The notes beneath the pieces are model-generated. The model was given only the letters and a program-made list of their open reading frames with translations, was not told where the DNA came from and searched no databases. Shown here one piece after another: positions 1-11,425 of a DNA stretch of 64,000 nt. This stretch comes from Prauserella marina. GTDB lineage: Bacteria; Actinomycetota; Actinomycetes; Mycobacteriales; Pseudonocardiaceae. The DNA is taken from the NCBI RefSeq assembly GCF_002240355.1, contig NZ_CP016353.1, forward strand, positions 4,204,501-4,268,500, given 5' to 3'. Each line of letters opens with the position of its first letter. Position 1 is the stretch's first letter. Made by a program: the position numbers and the translations under genes.

Positions 1-833
1 CCGCTGAGCCACTGTCCGAGTTCGGTCGCCACGGCGGCGTGCTGGAGCACACCGATGCGGTGAAAATCCTGCAAGTCATGGATCGCGTAGGCGATGTCGT
101 CGGCGAGGTCCATGACGGAGGCTTCGACGGTCTGTTGCCACCATTCGATCCGGTCGGCGAACGGCTCCCTCGCCTGCCGGAAGTCGTCGAGTTCGGTCGA
201 GTAGGCCGAGAACTTCGCGGATCCGGTGCCTGGTCCGTCCTCCGGTTCGGCCGCTCCCCTCGGCGGAACCGGCAGGTTCACCGGATGCGGGTCGGGAAAG
301 TGCAGTCGCGCCCACGGGTACTTGAGCAGCGCCGCCCTCACCGCGGCGGTGAGGTTGAGCCCGTACGGCGTGGGACCGCCCGTCTCGGTCATGGTGACGA
401 TCCGGAACGTCTGCGCGTTGCCTTCGAATCCGTCGGCGAGCCCGTAGCGGTGCCGCGCGATCCGGTCGAGCACCTGTTCGCCGAGATGACCGAACGGAGG
501 GTGGCCGAGGTCGTGCCCCAACGCCGCGGCCTCGGCGACATCCGGATCGCAGCCACCGAGTTTCGCCGCCATCTCACCGGATTCGGCCGAGCCCGCGACG
601 CGTTCCGCGATGGCTCTGGCGACCTGGGCAACCTTGAGGCTGTGCGTCAGCCGGTTGTGCAGGACCGCGGAACCGCCCGCGCTCACGACCTGGGTGACGC
701 CGCCGAGCCTCGCGAAGAAGGGGGAAGCCTCGATCCGGTCGCGATCGATCCGGAACGGAGCCGTTGCCAGTGCGGCGAACCCGCCGTTCTCCGCGGTCTC
801 GTCCCTGCGCCGTTCGCGTGGATCTTGTCCCAT
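1..833 (-). CDS. dgt: dGTPase-like dNTP triphosphohydrolase, 3' part beyond the window edge
   Basis: An HD-domain phosphohydrolase that would hydrolyse dGTP or other dNTPs to the deoxynucleoside and triphosphate in the cytoplasm. Read on the minus strand from ATG 833, the protein shows the family order: an N-terminal RLTHSLKV segment, then the metal-binding HDLGHPPFGH motif, then a later DLADDIAYAIHD segment supplying the next acidic metal ligand. The frame is open to base 1, so the C-terminus is missing. In-frame starts also exist at 839 (ATG) and 842 (GTG). ATG 833 is preferred because a TACGGT -10 box lies 7 nt upstream. It is divergent from the lycopene cyclase gene. The family call is firm; the exact substrate is not. 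Confidence 0.88.
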   Translation of the reverse strand, partial: MGQDPRERRRDETAENGGFAALATAPFRIDRDRIEASPFFARLGGVTQVVSAGGSAVLHNRLTHSLKVAQVARAIAERVAGSAESGEMAAKLGGCDPDVAEAAALGHDLGHPPFGHLGEQVLDRIARHRYGLADGFEGNAQTFRIVTMTETGGPTPYGLNLTAAVRAALLKYPWARLHFPDPHPVNLPVPPRGAAEPEDGPGTGSAKFSAYSTELDDFRQAREPFADRIEWWQQTVEASVMDLADDIAYAIHDLQDFHRIGVLQHAAVATELGQWLS

Positions 834-840
834 GCGCATC

Positions 841-846
841 ACCGTA
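841..846 (-). promoter_or_regulatory. -10 box of a probable leaderless promoter for dgt
   Basis: TACGGT on the minus strand ends 7 nt before ATG 833, the spacing expected when transcription starts at the initiation codon. There is no Shine-Dalgarno sequence in between. The -35 region, TGTGAA about 17 nt further upstream, is weak. Confidence 0.45.
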
Positions 847-933
847 CGGGAGTGCGCGACGCCTTCACAGTCACCGGGGACGAACGGTTTCCCTGTCCGG
901 ACGGCGCTCGGCCGCGTGTGATGAGATCTGCGC

Positions 934-2070
934 GTGGCCGTCTTCGACATCGCCGACGTGGTCGTCATGGGCGCGGGCCCCTCGGGAAGGGCGATCGCCT
1001 CGGCGTGCGCGAACCAGGGGCTGGACACCGCCCTCGTCGATCCCGCACCACAACGGCCGTGGCGCAACGTGTACTCGCTGTGGAAGGACGAACTGCCGGA
1101 CATTCCCGATTCGGCCGTCGCGGCGACAGCCGACCCGGCGCTGGTCCACATCGGAGAACGAGAAATCGTACTGCCACGGGAATACGCCGTCCTCGACAAC
1201 GCGGGACTGCGGAACTGGCTCAGTGACGAGCGGGTCGCCGTCCACACCGGAATCGCGACCGGCGTCGCGCATGGACCACACGGCAGCCTCGTCCGGCTTT
1301 CCGGCGGCGGGCGCGTCACGGCGAGGGTCGTCGTCGATGCGAGAGGCGTGCGCCATGGCGGTACCGAGCAGACCGCGTACGGAGTCGTGCTCCCCCGCGC
1401 GCTCGCCGAACGCCTCGCCCCCTCCGGGGCGGCCGTGTTCATGGACTGGCGGCGCGACCCGGGCACCGGGGACGCGCCCAGTTTCCGTTATCTCGTGCCG
1501 CTGGGCCGCGAACGGGTTCTCGTCGAGGAAACCTCGCTGGCCAGAAAACCGGGCCTCGGCCACGACGTGCTGGCACACCGCCTCCGCGCTTTCCTCGGCG
1601 AACACGGCATCAGTACCGATGGCAGGCAGGAGGAGCAGGTGCGCCTCCGGCTCGACGCGCCGCTGCCGAAACCGGGCAGGACCATACCGTTCGGCGCCGC
1701 GGCGGGGCTGGTTCACCCCGCGACCGGCTACAGCATCGCTGCCTCACTCCGGCTCGCCGTTCCGGTGGCGGCCGCCATCGCCGGTCACCTCGATTCGGGA
1801 CGCACCTCAGCCGCTGCCGCCGCTGCCAGAAAGGTGATCTGGCCGCCGCGCGCGCTGGCGGTTCACGCCCTCAGGAGGCACGCGTTACACGCGCTGGGCA
1901 ACCTCCCCGCCACCGAGGTACCGGAGTTCTTCGGGTTGTTCTTCGCGCTTCCCCCCGAACACCAGCGCGCGTTCCTTTCCGAAAGGGACGATCCCCGCGC
2001 GCTCGCCTCGACGATGGCCAGGTTGTTCGCCTCGGCGCCGTGGAGACTACGGCGATCACTGCTGTGGTGA
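934..2070 (+). CDS. Lycopene cyclase family FAD-dependent protein
   Basis: A 378-residue flavoprotein of the plant-type lycopene beta-cyclase (CrtY/CrtL) family, which would close beta-ionone rings on lycopene. The N-terminus has a dinucleotide-binding GAGPSG motif (about residues 13-18) followed by an acidic residue ending the second strand (LVDP). A WRNVYSLWKDEL segment typical of the family lies near residue 45, and a GLVHPATGYS segment lies in the C-terminal FAD-binding part. The start is GTG 934. The end overlaps the convergent response regulator gene by 15 bp. No phytoene synthase, desaturase or GGPP synthase gene is nearby, so the pathway partners lie elsewhere or the substrate differs from lycopene. 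Confidence 0.8.
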   Translation: MAVFDIADVVVMGAGPSGRAIASACANQGLDTALVDPAPQRPWRNVYSLWKDELPDIPDSAVAATADPALVHIGEREIVLPREYAVLDNAGLRNWLSDERVAVHTGIATGVAHGPHGSLVRLSGGGRVTARVVVDARGVRHGGTEQTAYGVVLPRALAERLAPSGAAVFMDWRRDPGTGDAPSFRYLVPLGRERVLVEETSLARKPGLGHDVLAHRLRAFLGEHGISTDGRQEEQVRLRLDAPLPKPGRTIPFGAAAGLVHPATGYSIAASLRLAVPVAAAIAGHLDSGRTSAAAAAARKVIWPPRALAVHALRRHALHALGNLPATEVPEFFGLFFALPPEHQRAFLSERDDPRALASTMARLFASAPWRLRRSLLW

Positions 2071-2736
2071 CACGAAGCCCGACTCGTATGCCTTGATCAC
2101 TGCCTGCGTCCTGTCCCTCGCGGCCAGCTTGCCGAGCAGGTTCCCGACATGCGTCTTGACGGTCTGCACGCCGAGGTACAGCTCGCCCGCTATTTCCACA
2201 TTGGACATACCGGTCGCCATGAGCCGCAACACATCGGCTTCTCGGGCGGTGAGCCCGGCATCGCTGAGCGCGTCGCCACGTGAGCCGGCCCCGTGCCGCG
2301 CGGCGAGTCGCCTGATCGCGGTGGGAAACAGCAGCGACTCCCCCGCGAAGACGGTGCGGATCGCTGCCAGGATCTCCTCCGGCCGGGCTCGCTTGAGCAG
2401 GAAACCGCTGGCCCCCGCGCGCAACGCGGCGTACACGTAGTCGTCGTTCTCGAAGGTCGTCACCACGATGACCTTCGGTGGCGAGTCCATCGCCGACATC
2501 AGGTGTTCGGTCGCCCTGATGCCGTCGACGGACGGCATCCGCACGTCCATCAGCACGATGTCGGGAGCCAGTCCCCTCACGAGACCGGCGACCTCCGCGC
2601 CGTCGGCCGCCTCACCGGCGACCGTGAGGCCGGACTCCGACTCCACGATGGCCCTCAGCCCCGTGCGCACCAGTTGCTCGTCGTCGACGAGCAACACCCT
2701 GATGTCCGCCTGACCGTTCTCGACGGGCTCATTCAC
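2056..2736 (-). CDS. LuxR/NarL-family two-component response regulator
   Basis: A 226-residue DNA-binding response regulator. The receiver domain (about residues 12-125) has the acidic pair D18-D19, the phospho-acceptor Asp near residue 64 in LMDVRMP, and the conserved Thr-Thr and Lys positions. The C-terminal LuxR helix-turn-helix (about 160-220) contains LTAREADVLRL and a VKTHVGNLL recognition segment. Its start overlaps the end of the upstream kinase gene by 4 bp, so the two are translationally coupled and form a cognate pair. Its target is unknown; the inverted repeat at 4045-4084 is a candidate for autoregulation. Confidence 0.93.
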   Translation of the reverse strand: MNEPVENGQADIRVLLVDDEQLVRTGLRAIVESESGLTVAGEAADGAEVAGLVRGLAPDIVLMDVRMPSVDGIRATEHLMSAMDSPPKVIVVTTFENDDYVYAALRAGASGFLLKRARPEEILAAIRTVFAGESLLFPTAIRRLAARHGAGSRGDALSDAGLTAREADVLRLMATGMSNVEIAGELYLGVQTVKTHVGNLLGKLAARDRTQAVIKAYESGFVSPQQ

Positions 2737-3983
2737 GACGTTCCCCCACCCTTCGGCAGTCGCACCGACACCTCCCAGAACTCGCCTCTGCCGCCGAAGT
2801 CCAGCTCGCCGCCGAGTACGGCGACCCTGTCGGCGATGCCCCGCAATCCACTTCCTCCGCCGTTCCTGCGCTTGCCCCGCGTGGCGCCGAGCGGATTGCG
2901 GACGGTCAGCGTCAGTTCATCGTCGCCTACCTCGACCACGACGGCGACGGCGACCCTGCCCGCGTGGCGAAGAACGTTGGTGAGGCATTCCTGGAGGATG
3001 CGGTAGGCCTCCCTGTCGACGGTCGGCGCCACACTCGTGAGGTCGCCACGCACGTCCTCCTCGAAGGGCATCCCGCCTGCCCTGCTCGCCTCGGCCAGTG
3101 AGGAAAGCTGGGCCAGCCCTTTCGCGGGGGTACGCGTCGCCGTCTCGTCCCTCAGCAGGCCGAGTACGTAGTCCAAGTCGTCGAGCGCGGAGCGAGCCGA
3201 GTCCTCGATGGCGAGCAACGCCCGTTCCGCGGTCTCCGGGTCGGTGTGCAGTGTTCTGCGGGCAGCACCGGCCTGAATGGACACGACGCTCAGCGTGTGC
3301 CCCACCGAGTCGTGCAGTTCGCGGGCGAGGCGGTTGCGTTCGGCGAGCTGCCCGGTACGGCGTTCCAGCGCGGCGATGCGTTCGGCGACGGAGGGACCGA
3401 GCAACCGCGAGGCCAAAGTGGACAACACGGCCCCCGCCCAGTTGACGACGTGGAAGAACAGTACGGTCACCAGCAGGAACAGGGCCGGGATCCAGGCGCC
3501 CGCCCAGCCGCGGGGAGCGTCGGGACCGACGCTGAAACCGATCGCCAGCCGACCGGTGAACGGCGCCGCGAACGAGAACACCAGGAACACCGGCAGCAGC
3601 AGGCTGGCGAGACTCAGCGCTCCGCCGACGAGCACGTGGGTCACGAACATGATCCCGCCACGCACCAGGTCGGCCCATTCCCTGCCGCCTGTCAGGCCCG
3701 CGTCCGCGACCGGATCGTCGAGCAGTTCCCGCACCGCGGCCCTTTCGAGCACCCTCACGGCGGGCAGCAGCGACGTGCCCGCGAGCACCAGCAGGGTCAC
3801 CGCGCCGCCAAGCGCGAGGGCGGGACCGACCTCCGTGGTGATCGGTACGGTCGCCGGAACGACGAACGCCGCGAACAACAGGTAGGGAGCCAGCAGCGCT
3901 CCCCCGAGGATCAGGTACGTCCAGCGGCGGTAGGTACGCCGGTCGGCGACAGGGCCGACGACGCGGCGAATCCACCCGTTCAC
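2733..3983 (-). CDS. Sensor histidine kinase, NarL/DesK type
   Basis: A membrane histidine kinase of about 416 residues that should phosphorylate the adjacent response regulator. An N-terminal sensor region (residues 20-200) has about four to five hydrophobic segments with little extracytoplasmic sequence. The HisKA_3 dimerisation domain carries the phospho-acceptor His near residue 224 in RELHDSVGH. A C-terminal HATPase domain has the N-box sequence LTNVLRHA and a GSGLRGIADRV glycine motif. The frame stays open to 4175, but GTG 3983 is preferred because GAGG lies 8 nt upstream and the extra residues are basic and non-conserved. It is divergent from a second kinase gene at 4168. Confidence 0.9.
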   Translation of the reverse strand: MNGWIRRVVGPVADRRTYRRWTYLILGGALLAPYLLFAAFVVPATVPITTEVGPALALGGAVTLLVLAGTSLLPAVRVLERAAVRELLDDPVADAGLTGGREWADLVRGGIMFVTHVLVGGALSLASLLLPVFLVFSFAAPFTGRLAIGFSVGPDAPRGWAGAWIPALFLLVTVLFFHVVNWAGAVLSTLASRLLGPSVAERIAALERRTGQLAERNRLARELHDSVGHTLSVVSIQAGAARRTLHTDPETAERALLAIEDSARSALDDLDYVLGLLRDETATRTPAKGLAQLSSLAEASRAGGMPFEEDVRGDLTSVAPTVDREAYRILQECLTNVLRHAGRVAVAVVVEVGDDELTLTVRNPLGATRGKRRNGGGSGLRGIADRVAVLGGELDFGGRGEFWEVSVRLPKGGGTS

Positions 3984-4044
3984 CCTTCGATCCTCGCAAA
4001 TCCTCACCGCCTCGCGCCTCCCTCCCAGGTGGGACTTCGCCGAT

Positions 4045-4084
4045 CGGTGCTGGTCCTGCTGCCGTAGGGCGAGGACCAGCACCG
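4045..4084. repeat. 13-bp perfect inverted repeat between divergent kinase genes
   Basis: Arms CGGTGCTGGTCCT (4045-4057) and AGGACCAGCACCG (4072-4084) are exact reverse complements around a 14-nt spacer. The right arm ends next to a TATGCT -10-like box at 4086-4091 that would serve the rightward kinase gene. Position and symmetry suggest an operator, possibly for the LuxR-type regulator encoded nearby. A folded leader on a leftward transcript is an alternative. Confidence 0.5.
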
Positions 4085-4085
4085 T

Positions 4086-4091
4086 TATGCT
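4086..4091 (+). promoter_or_regulatory. -10 box upstream of the rightward sensor kinase
   Basis: TATGCT lies 76 nt before the GTG at 4168, which would give a leader of about 70 nt. No good -35 hexamer is visible at 17 nt; that position falls within the inverted repeat, as expected for an activated or repressed promoter. Confidence 0.35.
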
Positions 4092-4167
4092 CGGCACGCG
4101 GACGGACCGCGAATCCCACGCGACAGGGGCGGACCGTGCCCGGCAAGACCGAACAGGGAAGGCCCCC

Positions 4168-5499
4168 GTGCCCACATTTCTCGTCGACCGTCTTTTCGAC
4201 CGCAGGATGACACCGGTGCGGGTCGCGGTGCTGTCGGCACTGTCGGCGGGCTACATCTTCCTGGTCGCCGACATCGGACACCCCGGTCACGGCGGCTGGC
4301 TGGTCCTGCTCGCGGCGCTGGTGGTGAGCTGGGGCTCGCCACGGTGGCCGCTGGTGTGCGCGCTGTGCCAGACGGGTCTGCTCGCCCTCGGCGAGGTACT
4401 AGGCGCGGATACCGTCGTCCCGCTCAAGGTGCTCGCGAGCTTCGCGTTGTTCGAGCTGGCCATGCGCACGACGGGAAAATGGCTCGCCGTCACGGGGCTC
4501 GCGCTCGGCGCCGTCTACCTCGCCGCCGGGATCGCGCACTCCGACAAGGACGTGGCCGGGGTGGTGTTCCAGACGGCCGTCGTCGTCGGCGGGCCGATGG
4601 TTCTCGGCGCCTTCATCGGCGGGGTCAGGGCGCGGGCCGGGCTCGCGGAGCAGCGAGCTGCCGAACAGGAACGGCTTCGCCACTCGGAGGCGCGGATGGC
4701 GCGCGTAGCCGAACGTACGGCGATCGCGAGGGAACTGCACGATCTCGTCGCCCACCACGTGGCTTCGATCGTGCTGCGGGCGGGAGTCGCCCGGCACCTG
4801 TTGCCCTCCGACGGCGACCCCCGGATCCGCGAGGTGCTCGACGACGTCCACGACACCGGCTCGTCGGCGTTGACCGACCTGCGTAGGCTGGTGACGGTGC
4901 TCCGCGATCCCGCGACGTCCGAGACGGCGGGCGGTGACCTCGTCGATCCCGCCGAGCTGCCCATCGCCATCTCCGCGGCCGTCGAAAGGGCCCGCCAGTC
5001 GGGGCTCGCCGTCGACGCGACCGTCGATCCCGCGCTGTCCGGCCTCGACCCCGTCACGGGGCTCGCCGTGCTGCGGTTCATCCAGGAAGGGCTGGCCAAC
5101 GTGGTCAAGCACGCCGGTCCGGCGTCGGCGGTGACGCTCTCGGCCACGGTGCGGGACGACACCGTCGGGCTCTCCCTCGTCGACGACGGTTCTGGTGTTT
5201 CCACCGACCCCGCGCCCGACAGAGCAGAGGGCGAACGGCACGGGCTGATCGGCATGCGGGAACGGATCGAGTTGCTCGGCGGAACGTTGCGCGCGGGCCC
5301 CGAGGGCGGTGGATGGCGACTGGCCGCCGGATTACCCGCTACCGCGACGCTGGGCGACCCGGTCGACGGGTCCGACGGCACCGGCGACGCCGAGCACTCC
5401 GGCCGGTCTGGTGACTCCCCCGGCTCCGGCGGGTCTGGTGACTCCCGTGGTTCCGGTAGCTCCGGTGATGCGGCGGCGCCCGCTTTCCCGCCGCCGTGA
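4168..5499 (+). CDS. Sensor histidine kinase, NarL/DesK type, with disordered Gly/Ser tail
   Basis: A membrane kinase of about 443 residues. Residues 15-155 hold about five hydrophobic segments, followed by a short coiled linker. The HisKA_3 domain carries the phospho-acceptor His near residue 191 in RELHDLVAHH. The HATPase domain has the N-box segment GLANVVKHA and a GLIGMRERIELLGG motif. The last 45 or so residues are a Gly/Ser/Asp/Pro-rich low-complexity tail. GTG 4168 is chosen over an ATG at 4087 because GGGAAGG lies 5 nt upstream and a -10-like box overlaps the ATG. No response regulator gene follows, so it may signal to the LuxR-type regulator at 2056-2736. Confidence 0.87.
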   Translation: MPTFLVDRLFDRRMTPVRVAVLSALSAGYIFLVADIGHPGHGGWLVLLAALVVSWGSPRWPLVCALCQTGLLALGEVLGADTVVPLKVLASFALFELAMRTTGKWLAVTGLALGAVYLAAGIAHSDKDVAGVVFQTAVVVGGPMVLGAFIGGVRARAGLAEQRAAEQERLRHSEARMARVAERTAIARELHDLVAHHVASIVLRAGVARHLLPSDGDPRIREVLDDVHDTGSSALTDLRRLVTVLRDPATSETAGGDLVDPAELPIAISAAVERARQSGLAVDATVDPALSGLDPVTGLAVLRFIQEGLANVVKHAGPASAVTLSATVRDDTVGLSLVDDGSGVSTDPAPDRAEGERHGLIGMRERIELLGGTLRAGPEGGGWRLAAGLPATATLGDPVDGSDGTGDAEHSGRSGDSPGSGGSGDSRGSGSSGDAAAPAFPPP

Positions 5500-5550
5500 T
5501 CAGGGCGGGTCGGCGTCGAACCGACCGGCCCGCGAGCCTCACACCACAAA

Positions 5551-5591
5551 GCCCGTTGGGGCGAATGGAGTTTCCACTCGCCCCAACGGGC
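5551..5591. terminator. Long GC-rich hairpin, bidirectional terminator candidate
   Basis: Left arm 5551-5569 begins GCCCGTTGGGGCGA and pairs with 5573-5591, ending TCGCCCCAACGGGC. This is a 19-bp stem with one mismatch and a 3-nt GTT loop. It lies between the convergent kinase gene and sufT. There is no T tract, as is usual in actinomycetes. Confidence 0.75.
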
Positions 5592-5597
5592 TCCAGG

Positions 5598-5690
5598 TGA
5601 ACATGAATGCGCAACTCGCCGGCACGAACGCCGAACTCGCGCGCACCAATGCGGAACTCGACGTCCTGGGCGCGGGACTCGCGCGCCGGC
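5598..5690. repeat. 21-nt-period repeat with heptad coding potential, copy 1
   Basis: CTCG recurs at 5615, 5636, 5657 and 5678, exactly 21 nt apart, with related sequence between. Read rightward in one frame it gives heptads of the form LAxTNAE. An ATG at 5603 preceded by AGGTGA could open a 40-codon frame to 5725 that overlaps the end of sufT, but nothing else supports a protein. A related copy lies at 37528-37612. Confidence 0.6.
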
Positions 5691-5714
5691 CGCACCGGCG
5701 CGACGAACCGCGTG

Positions 5715-6151
5715 TCAGACCGTGAAGCCCAGCGCGCGCAGTTGTTCGCGGCCGTCCTCGGTGATCTTCTCCGGGCCCCACGGCGGCATCCAGACCCAGT
5801 TGATCCGGAAGTCGTCGACGAGACCGGCTCCACCCGTCAGCACCGACGCGGTCTGGTCCTCGATGACGTCGGTGAGCGGACACGCCGCCGACGTCAGCGT
5901 CATGTCCAGCGTCGCGGTGTTGTCCGGCTCCACGCGGATGCCGTACACCAGTCCGAGGTCGACGACGTTGATACCCAGTTCGGGGTCGACGACGTCGCGC
6001 ATCGCTTCCTCAAGGTCCTCGACCTTGGCGATAGCACCGTTGGCACCGTTGCCCTGCGCCGTCTGCTCCGGCAGATCCGCCGCGGTACGTCCCTCACGGT
6101 GCTCGGGGGTCGCGGTCTCGCTCGTCTCGGTCATGACCTCACCCTCGCTCA

Positions 6152-6155
<4 letters not shown>
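5715..6155 (-). CDS. sufT: SufT-like MIP18-family Fe-S assembly factor
   Basis: A 146-residue DUF59/MIP18 protein thought to help mature Fe-S proteins. The conserved domain starts near residue 48 (LEEAMRDVVDPELGINVVDLGL) and includes the hallmark Cys in TSAACPLTDVI and the WMPPWGPEKIT segment. The N-terminal 45 residues are hydrophilic and variable. It is the last gene of the suf operon and its start overlaps the sufU stop (GTGA). ATG at 6152, or ATG 6134 with an AGGGTGAGG-like site just upstream, are alternative starts. Its position matches Rv1466 after sufU in mycobacteria. Confidence 0.88.
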
Positions 6156-8750
<2,595 letters not shown>

Positions 8751-8787
8751 GCCTCTTCGTTTCTCTCGTCAGTTCGGGTGGTGGTGC

Positions 8788-9975
8788 TCAGACGCCGACG
8801 GCCTGGAGCTCTTCCTCGATCGCTGTCTCAAGGCGCTCCCGCACCTCGGGGACCTCGATCTTCATCAGGATCTCGTGGAAGAAGCCGCGCACAACGAGCC
8901 TGCGCGCCTGCTCCTCCGCGATTCCGCGCGACTGCAGGTAGAACAACTGCTCGTCGTCGAACCTTCCCGTCGCGCTCGCGTGCCCGGCGCCGGTGATCTC
9001 GCCGGTCTCGATCTCCAGGTTGGGCACCGAGTCGGCACGCGCGCCCGTGGTGAGCACGAGGTTGCGGTTCAGCTCGAACGTCTCGGTCGCCTCGGCGGCG
9101 GCCCTGATGAGCACGTCGCCGATCCACACCGAGTGGGCGCCTTCGCCTTGCAACGCGCCCTTGTACACGACGTTGGACTTGCAGTGCGGCACCGCGTGGT
9201 CGACGAAAAGGCGGTGTTCCTGATGCTGGCCGACGTCGGCGAAGTGCAGGCCGAGCATTTCGACGTCGCCTCCGGTGTCGGCGAACGTCGCGGTGGGGCT
9301 GACCCGCACGAGGTCACCGCCGAGCGTGATCACGAAGTGCTTGAGCTTCGCGTCGCGGCCGAGCCGCAGGTGCTGCTCGGAGACGTGCACGGCGTCGTCG
9401 GCCCAGTCCTGCACGCTGAGCACGGTGAGCTGCGCGCCGTCGCCCATGACGAACTCGACGTTGTCGGCGTAGGTGCCGGAGCCGATGTGGTCGAGCACGA
9501 CGGTGGCCTTGGAGAACGCCTCGGCCCGCACCTGCACGTGGCCGTAGGCGGTGTTGCCCTCGCCCGGACCGGTCAGCCGGATGACCGTCGGCTTGGAGGC
9601 GACGGTCTCCTTCGGCACGGTCACCACGGTGGCCGTGCCGAAGGAGGAGTACGCCTGCGCGGCGACCCTGTCACTGGGGACACCGGCTTCGCCGAGCCGG
9701 GAGTCGTCCCTGGCGACGGTCTCCACCCGCACTTCCGGCGCGGCGTCCGCGTCGACCTTCAGCTCGCCTGTCGCGACCGCGGAGCCGTCGTGCAGGCCCC
9801 GCAGCCGCTTCATCGGCGTGAACCGCCAGTTCTCCTCGCGTCCGCTCGGGACCTCGAAGGCCTCGACGTCGAACCCGGAGAACCGCTCGGCCCTCGACGC
9901 CGCCGGCACGACGGCCTCCGCCGCGCTCGCGACGCTGGCCGCGCCCGCGGGTGTGTCCTTTTCCGTCACCGCCAT
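8788..9975 (-). CDS. sufD: Fe-S assembly protein SufD
   Basis: A 395-residue partner of SufB in the SufBCD scaffold. The centre and C-terminus show the right-handed beta-helix character of the SufB/SufD core. Family segments include the GREENWRFTPMKRL region near residue 46, DHAVPHCKSNVVYKG near 255, and the C-terminal RGIAEEQARRLVVRGFF helix. It starts 1 nt after sufB stops. The first 25 residues are Ala-rich and variable, so the start could lie slightly further in. Confidence 0.95.
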   Translation of the reverse strand: MAVTEKDTPAGAASVASAAEAVVPAASRAERFSGFDVEAFEVPSGREENWRFTPMKRLRGLHDGSAVATGELKVDADAAPEVRVETVARDDSRLGEAGVPSDRVAAQAYSSFGTATVVTVPKETVASKPTVIRLTGPGEGNTAYGHVQVRAEAFSKATVVLDHIGSGTYADNVEFVMGDGAQLTVLSVQDWADDAVHVSEQHLRLGRDAKLKHFVITLGGDLVRVSPTATFADTGGDVEMLGLHFADVGQHQEHRLFVDHAVPHCKSNVVYKGALQGEGAHSVWIGDVLIRAAAEATETFELNRNLVLTTGARADSVPNLEIETGEITGAGHASATGRFDDEQLFYLQSRGIAEEQARRLVVRGFFHEILMKIEVPEVRERLETAIEEELQAVGV

Positions 9976-9976
9976 G

Positions 9977-11425
9977 TCAGCCGACGGCTCCTTCCATCTG
10001 CAGTTCGATCAGGCGGTTCAGTTCGAGCGCGTACTCCATCGGCAACTCGCGCGCGATGGGCTCGACGAACCCGCGTACCACCATGGCCATGGCCTCGTCT
10101 TCGGTGAGCCCACGGGACATCAGGTAGAAGAGCTGGTCCTCGCTCACCTTCGACACGGTCGCCTCGTGCCCCATCGAGACGTCGTCGTTGCGGATGTCGA
10201 CGTAGGGGTAGGTGTCCGAACGCGAAATGGTGTCCACGAGCAGCGCGTCGCACTTGACCGTCGACCGCGAGTGGTGCGCCCGCTTGGCGACCTTCACCAG
10301 ACCGCGGTACGAGGTACGGCCACCGCCGCGCGCCACCGACTTCGACACGATCGTCGAGGAGGTGTGCGGGGCGAGGTGCTCCATCTTGGCACCCGCGTCC
10401 TGGTGCTGGCCCTCACCGGCGAACGCGACGGACAGAACCTCGCCCTTCGCGTGCTCGCCCATCAGAAACACCGACGGGTACTTCATGGTGACCTTGGAGC
10501 CGATGTTGCCGTCGATCCACTCCATGGTCGCGCCCTCTTCGGCCTTGGCGCGCTTGGTGACCAGGTTGTAGACGTTGTTCGACCAGTTCTGGATCGTCGT
10601 GTAGCGGCAACGGCCGCCCTTCTTCACGATGATCTCCACGACGGCCGAGTGCAGCGAGTCCGACTTGTAGATCGGTGCCGTGCAGCCTTCGACGTAGTGC
10701 ACGTAGGCACCCTCGTCGACGATGATCAGCGTCCGCTCGAACTGGCCCATGTTCTCGGTGTTGATCCGGAAGTAGGCCTGTAGCGGGATGTCGACGTGCA
10801 CGCCCGGCGGCACGTAGATGAAGGAGCCACCCGACCACACCGCGGTGTTCAGCGCGGAGAACTTGTTGTCACCGGCGGGGATGACCGAGCCGAAGTACTC
10901 CTTGAACAGCTCAGGGTGCTCCCGCAGCGCGGTGTCGGTGTCGAGGAACAGCACGCCCTGCTGCTCAAGATCCTCACGGATCTGGTGGTAGACCACCTCG
11001 GACTCGTACTGCGCGGCGACACCGGCGATGAGGCGCTGCTTCTCCGCCTCGGGGATGCCCAGCTTGTCGTAGGTGTTCTTGATGTCGGCAGGCAGCTCGT
11101 CCCAGCTCGTGGCCTGCTTCTCCGTGGAGCGCACGAAGTACTTGATGTTGTCGAAGTCGATCCCCGACAGGTCCGCACCCCAGTTGGGCATGGGCTTGCG
11201 TTCGAACAGTTTGAGCGCTTTCAGTCGCGCGTCGCGCATCCAGTCCGGCTCGGACTTCTTCGAGGAGATGTCGGTGACGACGTCCTCGTTGAGTCCGCGG
11301 CGCGCGCTCGCGCCCGCGGTGTCCGGGTCCGCCCAGCCAAAGGCATAGTTGCCAAGGGAGTCGATTGTCTCTTCTTGGCTGAGCGGGGCCGTGGTGGAAT
11401 CGCGCTGCTCGGCAGCGGCAGTCAT
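9977..11425 (-). CDS. sufB: Fe-S assembly protein SufB
   Basis: A 482-residue scaffold subunit on which nascent clusters are built with SufC and SufD. Segments such as [20 protein letters not shown] (the conserved cluster-site Cys) and the C-terminal [17 protein letters not shown] are diagnostic. Unlike the M. tuberculosis protein there is no intein: the length is that of an ordinary SufB and the conserved blocks are uninterrupted. The start overlaps the sufR stop by 4 bp. Confidence 0.97.
   Translation of the reverse strand: MTAAAEQRDSTTAPLSQEETIDSLGNYAFGWADPDTAGASARRGLNEDVVTDISSKKSEPDWMRDARLKALKLFERKPMPNWGADLSGIDFDNIKYFVRSTEKQATSWDELPADIKNTYDKLGIPEAEKQRLIAGVAAQYESEVVYHQIREDLEQQGVLFLDTDTALREHPELFKEYFGSVIPAGDNKFSALNTAVWSGGSFIYVPPGVHVDIPLQAYFRINTENMGQFERTLIIVDEGAYVHYVEGCTAPIYKSDSLHSAVVEIIVKKGGRCRYTTIQNWSNNVYNLVTKRAKAEEGATMEWIDGNIGSKVTMKYPSVFLMGEHAKGEVLSVAFAGEGQHQDAGAKMEHLAPHTSSTIVSKSVARGGGRTSYRGLVKVAKRAHHSRSTVKCDALLVDTISRSDTYPYVDIRNDDVSMGHEATVSKVSEDQLFYLMSRGLTEDEAMAMVVRGFVEPIARELPMEYALELNRLIELQMEGAVG

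Noticed and set aside
4087-4167. An upstream ATG start for the rightward sensor kinase
   Set aside because: The ATG lies within a -10-like TATGCT box, lacks a ribosome-binding site and adds non-conserved residues; GTG 4168 has GGGAAGG upstream.
9977-11425. An intein in SufB, as in M. tuberculosis
   Set aside because: The conserved SufB blocks are continuous and the length (482 aa) is that of an intein-free protein.
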